DNA from: DASCNA01 sp036011305
GTDB lineage: Bacteria > Verrucomicrobiota > Lentisphaeria > Victivallales > GWF2-38-69
Length of the DNA stretch: 17,083 nt
Reading direction: 5' to 3'
Assembly: GCA_036011305.1 (NCBI GenBank)
Contig: DASCNA010000078.1
Location: 1-17,083, forward strand
Both the position numbers and the translations under genes were made by a program. Below, piece by piece: positions 1 to 6,847 of this stretch. Under the pieces are notes generated by a model. The model did no database searches, was not told where the DNA came from, and saw only the letters and a list, made by a program, of their open reading frames with translations. How positions within the stretch are numbered: position 1 is the stretch's first letter; each line of letters starts with the position of its first letter.

Positions 1-898
1 ATCTGGGATGAAAATTATTAAGTACGGATTTTAAACGATTTTTGTCAACATGTGTATATATTTGAGTAGTACTTATATCTGCATGCCCCAGCATTTCCTG
101 TATTACCCTAAGGTCTGCACCATTTTCTAGAAGATGGCTGGCAAAAGAATGCCTTAAAGTATGTGGATGTATATTTTTTTTTATTCCTGCAAGCTTAGCA
201 GCATCTTTAACTATTCCCCAAATTCTTTCACGATCCAAAGGTTTGCCGTGATTTGAAAGAAAAACTGTAGATTCATTTTCTTTATCTTTTAATAATTCGG
301 GTCTTGCTCTGTCAATATATTTATAAATTATTTTCTCTGCATGCTGCCCCAAAGGAACAATTCTTTCCTTGCTTCCTTTTCCAATAACTCTTATAACTCC
401 TTCGTCGAATTTAATATCATTAAGTGATAAAGTAACAGTTTCAGAGACTCTCAAACCACAGGAATATAACACTTCAATAATAGCTCTGTTGCGGATTGTC
501 AACGGATCCCTAGCTCTAATTGAAAAAACATCCAAAAGATCTTTGATTTCATCAAAAGATAAAAAGTCAGGTAAAATTCTCCAAAGTTTCGGTGAATTCA
601 TTACATCTGTCACATCATTTTTAACAACTTTTTCCAGCAACAGGTACTTAAAAAATATTTTTATTGAAGCTAAACGTCTGGCTATAGATGATGATTCCAT
701 TCCACTGTCTGAACAATCTTCAAGAAAAAAAAGTATATCGTCTCTACAAACGTTTGAATATGAATCTATTTCATTTTCTTTCAAATAATTTTCAAAGCTC
801 TGTATATCTGAAACATATGCTGATGCTGTATTTTTAGATAAACCTTTTTCTATTAAAATATAGTTTGAAAACTGTTTTAATAATACAGCAAAATCCAT
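1..898 (-). CDS. xerD: Tyrosine recombinase XerD (3' end cut by window edge)
   Basis: Site-specific tyrosine recombinase, expected to resolve chromosome dimers at dif with a XerC partner. Translating the minus strand from ATG 898 gives 299 residues with no stop before the window edge. The family is about 295-300 residues and typically ends near the FHPR seen here, so only a few codons should be missing. The N-terminal SAM-like core-binding domain spans about 1-100 and the catalytic domain about 110-290. The full catalytic set is visible: R150 (GLRVSE), K174 (GKGSKER), H246 and R249 (HTLRHSF), H272 (GHADIS) and the nucleophile Y281 (QIYTHV). The ATG lies 4 bp after the stop of the polyprenyl synthase gene, so the two are probably co-transcribed. 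A purine run (AGAGAG) sits upstream inside the end of that gene. XerC or an integron/phage integrase is possible, but the motif wording is closest to XerD. Confidence 0.9.
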   Translation of the reverse strand, partial: MDFAVLLKQFSNYILIEKGLSKNTASAYVSDIQSFENYLKENEIDSYSNVCRDDILFFLEDCSDSGMESSSIARRLASIKIFFKYLLLEKVVKNDVTDVMNSPKLWRILPDFLSFDEIKDLLDVFSIRARDPLTIRNRAIIEVLYSCGLRVSETVTLSLNDIKFDEGVIRVIGKGSKERIVPLGQHAEKIIYKYIDRARPELLKDKENESTVFLSNHGKPLDRERIWGIVKDAAKLAGIKKNIHPHTLRHSFASHLLENGADLRVIQEMLGHADISTTQIYTHVDKNRLKSVLNNFHPR

Positions 899-902
899 TA
901 TA

Positions 903-1970
903 CTAAATATCTCTCTTTAATAAATATTCATTTAATTCAAGAAGTAGTTTTTTATATTTATTATCAGGAAAACAGGCTAGCGCATTATCAGCTTTTAGTT
1001 TCATTTTATTTAGCCTAGCTAAAACAGTTTTTTCTGCTCCTGAAGAAGTAACGCAATCTCTGACTTTATTCAATTCTTCTTCATTAATTTTTTCTTTCCC
1101 CAATAGGTTTGATAAATATTTTTTATCAGTATCATCTATACTTTTCAAAGTTTCTAATATCAGTAATGTAGGTTTGGCTGAACAAATATCAGACCCAATT
1201 GGTTTACCAAGTTTTTTCTCGTTTCCATAAATTCCAAGCCAGTCATCTCTCAATTGAAATGCAATACCTAATGAACTTGTAAATTCAATTATCTTATTTA
1301 TCTCTTCCTTTTCTGTATCAGAAGTGTTTAAAGCAATTCTTGCTCCGCAGCTGGCTGAATAGTTCAGTAAAGCACTAGTTTTAAGAAAAAGCATTTTCTC
1401 TACTTCTTCTGTATTAATAGATCTTATATTGCGATATGAAAAATCAACATCAAGTGCTTCTCCGCTAATAAGTTCAATAGCTAATTTATTTGCCATATCA
1501 CTGCACAAAGACATTACCACTTCATCTGTTACGCCAACCTTACTTGATTTCATTAACAAGCTAACAGCCCAAGCCTGCTGAAGATCACCTGCAAGAATAC
1601 CGAAATCGGTTCCAAATCTGCAGCATTCTTTTGCAGAAATACGGTAATTATTCTGCCCAAAATTTTTTAATTCAGTATGAGTTGCAGGCATTCCTCTTCT
1701 TAATTCATCTCCATCTATAATATCATCATGAACCAGTGTCCAGTTATGATACACTTCCACAGCAGCAGCAGCGTATTTAGCTTTTTCTATATTACCTCCC
1801 AGCAAACCGCAGCACCACAAAACTATTGCCGGCCTTAACCTCTTTCCAGCTCTCAAGGGATACAACTTTACAGCATCATTTAAATGTTTAGGCTCTATAT
1901 TATTACAAAAGTCATCATTCATGATAATATCAGTTATCAGCCCTGATACAATTTTAAGTTCATTATACAT
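903..1970 (-). CDS. Polyprenyl (geranylgeranyl/farnesyl-type) diphosphate synthase
   Basis: Trans-isoprenyl diphosphate synthase that condenses isopentenyl diphosphate onto an allylic diphosphate, feeding quinone, carotenoid or undecaprenyl-precursor synthesis. The protein has 355 residues, slightly longer than the usual 290-340. Motifs in order are GKRLRP (42-47, diphosphate binding), the first aspartate-rich motif DDIID (82-86) followed by RRG (91-93), KTSAL (197-201), and the second aspartate region RDDWLG (241-246) followed by GKPIGSD (255-261). The second motif reads DDxxG rather than DDxxD, a form I associate with some GGPP synthases. Product chain length cannot be set from sequence alone. 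The start ATG at 1970 has a clear GAGGAAG ribosome binding site. It lies 55 bp downstream of the GRE activase gene and 4 bp upstream of xerD. Co-transcription with the activase is likely but no functional link is obvious. Confidence 0.88.
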   Translation of the reverse strand: MYNELKIVSGLITDIIMNDDFCNNIEPKHLNDAVKLYPLRAGKRLRPAIVLWCCGLLGGNIEKAKYAAAAVEVYHNWTLVHDDIIDGDELRRGMPATHTELKNFGQNNYRISAKECCRFGTDFGILAGDLQQAWAVSLLMKSSKVGVTDEVVMSLCSDMANKLAIELISGEALDVDFSYRNIRSINTEEVEKMLFLKTSALLNYSASCGARIALNTSDTEKEEINKIIEFTSSLGIAFQLRDDWLGIYGNEKKLGKPIGSDICSAKPTLLILETLKSIDDTDKKYLSNLLGKEKINEEELNKVRDCVTSSGAEKTVLARLNKMKLKADNALACFPDNKYKKLLLELNEYLLKRDI

Positions 1971-2025
1971 GCTACTTCCTCAATCTTGCTCCACAATTGT
2001 TATTCATAATTCGTAATTAAAGCTA

Positions 2026-2961
2026 TCACCCATGAACTAATTTTCTTCCAATAATAACTTTTTCTTCAGGTAAAAATGAGAATAGTTTTTTATATACTAT
2101 CAATTTATTTCCGTCTAATTCAGGAATATCTTTAAATTTATAAGTTTCCTTCAAAGCTTCATATTTTGCATCAGCAAAAGGGTGAAATGGCAGTAAATCC
2201 ACTCCTTCTATGCTTTCTTTATTAATTTCTATAATACTAGCAATATTTTTTATTGTTTTTACTTTGTCATTATAACCTGGAATTACCGGTATTCTGATTC
2301 TTATCCTTGCTCCCATCCTACATAGCTTATTAAAATTTGAAACAGCCAACTCAGTTTTAAGTGTTTTATCATCATAATGTTTTAAATCATAAAGCCAGAG
2401 ATCTACAACATCAGCCATATATTTTAATATTTTCCACGGTAGTGTTCCTGAAGTATCTATAGCAGTATTCAGATTTTTTCCTTTAGCTTTCTTGAACATG
2501 TCATATGAAAATTTCTCTACCAGCAAGGGCTCTCCTCCTGAAATAGTTACTCCCCCATCAGTTTCCTTGTAAACTGTTTTAAAATTTAAAATATCTTTAA
2601 TCAGCCAGTCAGTTGACAACTCTTTTGCAGCAAAAGAGATAGCTTCTGTCGGGCACAATTCTACTGCTTTATGATATCTAACATCAGCTACATTTGTTTT
2701 TATTTTCAGAGGTATTTTACATGAAGTTTTTATTTTACTGAACTCATTCTGATCTTTAGAAACAACTTTTATACATTCATTGCAATGAATGCAAAACTTA
2801 TCATATAGCAATATTTCCTGACATAATTTCTGTGTTTCAGGATTATGACACCATGGACAACGTAGATTACAGCCTTTCACAAATATAACATACCTACACC
2901 CAGGACCATCAAGTATTGAATCTCTGACAATTCTTGTAACTAAACATTTTTCCATTATCAT
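2026..2961 (-). CDS. Glycyl radical enzyme activase (radical SAM)
   Basis: Radical-SAM activase that should abstract hydrogen from the glycyl loop of the GRE encoded directly upstream (3054-5456). The protein has 311 residues. It shows the family opening ILDGPG (17-21), the radical-SAM cluster motif CxxxCxxC at C31, C35 and C38 (GCNLRCPWCHNPE), and the SAM-binding GGEP at 142-145. A cysteine-bearing insert lies at about 57-105: C57, C60, C63, C81 and C103 (CPTEA). Larger GRE activases usually have eight ferredoxin-type cysteines for two extra clusters. The spacing here supports at most one complete extra 4Fe-4S cluster (inference). No clear Shine-Dalgarno precedes ATG 2961 or the in-frame ATG at 2955, and the upstream bases form one arm of a long inverted repeat, so translation may be throttled relative to the GRE. 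The subfamily follows the undefined substrate of the GRE. Confidence 0.9.
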   Translation of the reverse strand: MIMEKCLVTRIVRDSILDGPGCRYVIFVKGCNLRCPWCHNPETQKLCQEILLYDKFCIHCNECIKVVSKDQNEFSKIKTSCKIPLKIKTNVADVRYHKAVELCPTEAISFAAKELSTDWLIKDILNFKTVYKETDGGVTISGGEPLLVEKFSYDMFKKAKGKNLNTAIDTSGTLPWKILKYMADVVDLWLYDLKHYDDKTLKTELAVSNFNKLCRMGARIRIRIPVIPGYNDKVKTIKNIASIIEINKESIEGVDLLPFHPFADAKYEALKETYKFKDIPELDGNKLIVYKKLFSFLPEEKVIIGRKLVHG

Positions 2962-2965
2962 TTAA

Positions 2966-3049
2966 TATTCGAATTTTAGATTTAAAGAATAATTCTCAGC
3001 AGATTAGTTCCATAACAAAATCATACATTTAAAGTCTAAAATTCAAATA
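2966..3049 (-). promoter_or_regulatory. Inverted repeat between GRE and activase genes; possible translational attenuator
   Basis: Arms at 2966-2986 and 3028-3049 pair over about 21 positions with one bulged base (3034) and one G-U wobble in the minus-strand RNA. The loop is 41 nt. The 5' RNA arm starts within 5 nt of the GRE stop codon. The 3' RNA arm ends 4 nt before the activase ATG at 2961, covering where its ribosome binding site should be. No T-tract follows, so it does not look like an intrinsic terminator. Sequestering the initiation region, or acting as an mRNA-processing or stabilising hairpin for the GRE message, is inferred. Both arms are AT-rich, which tempers confidence. Confidence 0.45.
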
Positions 3050-3053
3050 ATCC

Positions 3054-5456
3054 TTATTTTTTTTGGCATGTTCTTGATAGAATAATTTCCTGCAATTCCG
3101 TTGTTAATTTTACCCAGTTAGCAGTATAACCTGAAACTCTTATTGTTAAATTTGGATAATTTTCTGGATAACGTTGTGCATCTCTAAGAACTTTAGGATC
3201 AACAACATTTAGCTGAATTTGAGATAAACCTTTATCATACCACATTTTCAGCATGGACTTCATCCATTTTATTCCTTCTCTTCCGTCAATTAATTCAGGT
3301 GCAAGCCACTGATTTAAGAGTAACCCTTTAGTTTCTACATGATTTATTTTTGAAGCAGACTCCAGGATAGAAAAAATACCTTCCCTATCTGTTCCATGAT
3401 CAGGAGATATACCTCCATCAGCTACCGGCTTGCCGGCTAACTTTCCATCAGGCATAGCTCCTGTCATACTTGCAGTCGCCTTATAAATAGATACACTTTG
3501 CGCAAGAATTGACCAGTAACCTCCGTTAATATCGTATGTATGCTTACCTATTTCTGAACACATACTTGTAATTTTCTTAGCTATATCATCTACATATGGA
3601 ATATTATTTCCATATTTAGGAACTTTATTGCGGCATACCTGACGCATTACTTCCATATCTTTCCAATTATGATTAACCGCATTACATAGTTCCTGCATCT
3701 TATATTTTTTTTCTTCAAAAACCAGCTTTTTTATAACAGCTAATGAATTAATCACATTAACCATTCCTACCATATTCAGCCAGTAATTATTAGGAAAATC
3801 CTCATAGGAAACAACATCTACACCTTTTTCCAGCGGTGTCCTGTGTAAAGCTGAGGCAAGTGGATTAGGACGATTTTTCATTTCATAATATCTGGCTAAA
3901 TTTCTTACATTAACTGCACTTTTAACAGCAAAAGAAATTTGTTTATTAAAAGCTTCGACTACTTCGTCATAATTTTTAAACTCAGATGCTTTTTTCTCCT
4001 TGACACCAATTAGCTTGCCAGTTATCTGACATTTACCTTCATTCAATGCAAGCTCAAAACATTTAGCTGCAATGACTGTCAAAGCCAAACGTTTTGTTGT
4101 ATTACATGAGTTCACAGGACAACATGATACGCAACCTACAACTCCAGCATTTCTTGCATCTTTAAGCGGAGTCCCTTGCATAACCAATCTGTCAACCATC
4201 CATTTCATGTTGGTAATAGACGGATATCCAATACCGGTTCTTATTAATTTTATTGCCTCCTCCAGAGAAGAGTTTCTCATTTTATCATGGTATACCATAG
4301 ATATAGTGGGTTGATTACATCTTGTAAATTGCGCAGCTCTTAGTATTACATCCGTGAGTTCATTACAAGCATCACTTCCATCTTCTTTGACACCACCTAT
4401 CGACCATATAGGCAAAGCTCCGTTACCTTCAAAATGCAGTCTCCTTCTTCTTGAAAAAAAACCACCTAAAGCCTGAACTTTAAGGATTAGGCATTCTATT
4501 AACTCTTGAGCTTCTTCTTCTGTAATATTTTTCTCTTTTTTTACATCTTTTTCATAAAATGGATAAAAAGCCTGATCAATTCTTACAAGTGAACCAAAAG
4601 CACAGCTGTCTATACAGTTTAATATTAAGTGGAGAAAGAAAAAAGACTGACATGCCTCCCATACACCTTTAGGCGGTTCTCTAAGTGTGGTTTTTAGATG
4701 CTCAGCAATTTTCAGTAGATCTGCTTTTTCCAGTACATCATTAGATTTTTCTGCTTTTTCCAGCGCTAGATTTCTATAACGATCAACAAAACACTCCAAT
4801 CCATCTAGTGCAATGAGCATACCTTTATATAACTGTTTTGCATCTATTAGATGAGCTAAATCTGTTGAATTTTCATCACTTATAATCTGACTTACTTCTC
4901 TAAGCTTTTTATTAATTTTTTCTCTTATTTTCAGTGTACCATTTTCAAATAAATAATCCCAGTTAGGAACACAATGCTGGATACCGTCTTTCCAGGTTGT
5001 GCTGATAAAACTGGAAGAATTTTCAACTATTTCCTTAAGCTCATCGGACATATTATCTGAAACTTTATGAGCTATTGATCTAGGCTCAAAATATTCAATC
5101 AGATCATGAGCAGTATTTTGATCTTTTTTTAGAACGTAACCATCATCTATAGCCTCTTTAAGCAATCCGGTATTTATTTCAGGAAATATAGGCAGAGCAT
5201 GTGGATCTGCATGTGGATTTCCTACAATCATTTCGTTTGGGAGTATATCAATTGCAATATTCCCTAATACATATTTTAAACTTTCAGCTCTTCTTATAAC
5301 TGCTTCTAAACCTTCAGTTTTTTTCATACTTTCCATATAAAGTTTAGGTCGTGAAATATCAACAAATATTCCATCACTGTATTTCCCGCCATAGCAGGCT
5401 TTAGAAACAAGATCTTTTTTAAGCTGTTTTGTTCTTGAAGTACTTCCAAAATCCAT
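3054..5456 (-). CDS. Glycyl radical enzyme, pyruvate formate-lyase superfamily, substrate unknown
   Basis: Oxygen-sensitive radical enzyme of about 800 residues. I chose ATG 5456: AGAGGTGG lies at good distance, whereas GTG 5465 would overlap it. The N-terminal PFL-like domain resembles the glycerol-dehydratase/decarboxylase branch (RRAESLKYVLGNI, then IVGNPHADP). The C-terminal glycyl motif is RVSGYT, with the radical glycine at about 776. The active-site loop is VVGCVSCCPVNSC, with the thiyl cysteine expected at about C442 and further cysteines at 445, 446 and 451. Glycerol/diol dehydratase, choline lyase and hydroxyphenylacetate decarboxylase carry GCVE, and the acid/base glutamate is absent here. 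About 19 cysteines occur in total. The gene starts 13 bp after the DRE-TIM acyltransferase stop and is followed by its activase. A C-C lyase, decarboxylase or radical-addition role is possible; I cannot assign the substrate. Confidence 0.88.
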   Translation of the reverse strand: MDFGSTSRTKQLKKDLVSKACYGGKYSDGIFVDISRPKLYMESMKKTEGLEAVIRRAESLKYVLGNIAIDILPNEMIVGNPHADPHALPIFPEINTGLLKEAIDDGYVLKKDQNTAHDLIEYFEPRSIAHKVSDNMSDELKEIVENSSSFISTTWKDGIQHCVPNWDYLFENGTLKIREKINKKLREVSQIISDENSTDLAHLIDAKQLYKGMLIALDGLECFVDRYRNLALEKAEKSNDVLEKADLLKIAEHLKTTLREPPKGVWEACQSFFFLHLILNCIDSCAFGSLVRIDQAFYPFYEKDVKKEKNITEEEAQELIECLILKVQALGGFFSRRRRLHFEGNGALPIWSIGGVKEDGSDACNELTDVILRAAQFTRCNQPTISMVYHDKMRNSSLEEAIKLIRTGIGYPSITNMKWMVDRLVMQGTPLKDARNAGVVGCVSCCPVNSCNTTKRLALTVIAAKCFELALNEGKCQITGKLIGVKEKKASEFKNYDEVVEAFNKQISFAVKSAVNVRNLARYYEMKNRPNPLASALHRTPLEKGVDVVSYEDFPNNYWLNMVGMVNVINSLAVIKKLVFEEKKYKMQELCNAVNHNWKDMEVMRQVCRNKVPKYGNNIPYVDDIAKKITSMCSEIGKHTYDINGGYWSILAQSVSIYKATASMTGAMPDGKLAGKPVADGGISPDHGTDREGIFSILESASKINHVETKGLLLNQWLAPELIDGREGIKWMKSMLKMWYDKGLSQIQLNVVDPKVLRDAQRYPENYPNLTIRVSGYTANWVKLTTELQEIILSRTCQKK

Positions 5457-5469
5457 GATGCCCACCTCT

Positions 5470-6723
5470 TTATTTAATTATTTTATAAATTTCTTCATCA
5501 GTTAACACATGATCGGATTGTTTAGCTATATTATATATTTTATCTACAATTTTTTCTTTAACTTTAATATCCCTATCTTCTAACCAAAAAATTACATTTG
5601 ATTTACCACTCATTGGACCAATGCCAATTTTTTGTTTTAGACCTATTTTATTAGCTGGTACAGATGAGTATATATAATCGGCAAACCAGTTATCTTCCTT
5701 TTTTTCATAAGCTTTGATAATTGCCGCGGCATGAACACCTGTAGCTGTTTTAAAAGCATCATTTCCAAATGCCGGGTAATGATAAGAAATAGGGAGATCA
5801 AGTGCTTTAGCTGTAAATTTGCATAAATCCCCCAATGATGTTAAATCACCACCATACAGCCCCATTAAACATAAATTTATCAGCAACAAATCCAAAGGTG
5901 CATTACCTGCTCTTTCACCAATACCTAAAACAGTCCCATGTGCTCTATCTACTTCAGCATCCATAATAGCAACTAGAGCATTATTCAATCCTAATCCTCT
6001 GTCATTGTGACCATGCCAATCAATCAGTACTTTTTCTCCAGTATCCCATATAATTTTTCTGACAAATTCAACAATGTTCCTTACACCATCAGGTGTAGCA
6101 TAACCGACAGTGTCGCAAATACAGACTCTTCTGGCTCCGCTTTCAATTGCTGTTGTCAATAATTTTGTAAGCCTTCTAGGTTCTGTTCGAGTTGTATCTT
6201 CTGTTACAAAATTGACTTTTACATTATGCTTATTGCAATATTTTATACTCTCTTCTGTTAATCTAAGAAGTTTATCAAGGTTCCAACCTTCAACGTAGCT
6301 TCTGATCATACTGGAACCCACAAATATATGAGCATCAATAGGAATACCAACTTTCTGAGTTATATCAACTATAGGTTCAATATCAGATACAACTGTTCTT
6401 GCTGCACAGGCAATATTTACTCTAAGATTAGAAGAAAGGACCTCGCGTGCTAATTTATGGACATCATTTTTTACATCTTCTCCAGCTGCCGGAAGCCCTA
6501 AAGTAACCATGTTTACACCAAGGTTATTCAGATAATGCAAAATTTTTATTTTTTCTGAAATTGATGGAGTTTTAGCCGAAGGTGACTGCAATCCATCCCT
6601 TAATGTTTCATCAACGATTTCTATGGGTATTTTGCGCCTATTGAGTAGTTCTCTGGTGTTTTTCCCCTTATAATTTAAAAAATTCCAGGGGTAAATCAAA
6701 TCCTGTCTGCCAATTTCTTCCAT
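5470..6723 (-). CDS. DRE-TIM metallolyase, 2-isopropylmalate/homocitrate synthase-like acyltransferase
   Basis: TIM-barrel enzyme of the LeuA/NifV/CimA/HMG-CoA-lyase superfamily, which typically condenses an acyl-CoA with a 2-oxoacid using a divalent metal. I chose ATG 6723 because GGAG at 6730-6733 sits 6 nt upstream. An in-frame TTG at 6747 has no ribosome binding site. The resulting protein is 417 residues. Signature motifs are DETLRDGLQ (about 38-46; catalytic R42, D43), VTEDTTR (about 173-179), metal ligands in HGHND (about 237-241), GIGERAGN (about 267-274), GVHAAA (about 329-334, likely catalytic His) and a C-terminal IGPMSGKSNV. The regulatory LeuA dimer domain is missing, so leucine feedback of the usual kind is unlikely. 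DETLRDGLQ differs from the usual DTTLRDGEQ, so product prediction (isopropylmalate, homocitrate, citramalate or other) is unsafe. It forms a tight unit with the GRE and its activase. Confidence 0.85.
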   Translation of the reverse strand: MEEIGRQDLIYPWNFLNYKGKNTRELLNRRKIPIEIVDETLRDGLQSPSAKTPSISEKIKILHYLNNLGVNMVTLGLPAAGEDVKNDVHKLAREVLSSNLRVNIACAARTVVSDIEPIVDITQKVGIPIDAHIFVGSSMIRSYVEGWNLDKLLRLTEESIKYCNKHNVKVNFVTEDTTRTEPRRLTKLLTTAIESGARRVCICDTVGYATPDGVRNIVEFVRKIIWDTGEKVLIDWHGHNDRGLGLNNALVAIMDAEVDRAHGTVLGIGERAGNAPLDLLLINLCLMGLYGGDLTSLGDLCKFTAKALDLPISYHYPAFGNDAFKTATGVHAAAIIKAYEKKEDNWFADYIYSSVPANKIGLKQKIGIGPMSGKSNVIFWLEDRDIKVKEKIVDKIYNIAKQSDHVLTDEEIYKIIK

Positions 6724-6795
6724 ACCTAACTCCAATTTATTATTCAATAATTGAATCGAAGATAATATCTTATATTAACCAATACAGGAGTTTAT

Positions 6796-6825
6796 TATAT
6801 AGGTCAAATTGGTTTTGATATTCAA
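6796..6825 (-). promoter_or_regulatory. Candidate sigma-70-type promoter for the acyltransferase-GRE-activase unit
   Basis: On the minus strand, -35 TTGAAT (6825-6820) is separated by 18 nt from TATATA (6801-6796), which overlaps a perfect TATAAT at 6799-6794. It lies just downstream of the cysS stop and about 70 nt upstream of ATG 6723. An AACCAAT/ATTGGTT inverted repeat (6777-6783 and 6808-6814) brackets the -10. A TTGA-TAT-TCAA palindrome (6815-6825) covers the -35. These are possible operators, but the AT-rich background makes chance matches likely. Confidence 0.4.
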
Positions 6826-6847
6826 CAGGATTATTTTTCAGTTTTAA

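Noticed and set aside
369..788. Plus-strand open frame of 139 codons near the left edge
   Set aside because: It is antisense to xerD, whose complete catalytic motif set is on the minus strand. Low-complexity Ser/Leu-rich translation and no family motif.
1..898. XerD as evidence for an integrated mobile element
   Set aside because: The sequence reads as a housekeeping XerD, and there are no att-like repeats, phage genes or composition shift beside it.
4072..4314. Plus-strand open frame inside the GRE gene
   Set aside because: Antisense shadow of a conserved GRE segment, with no ribosome binding site and no recognisable protein features.
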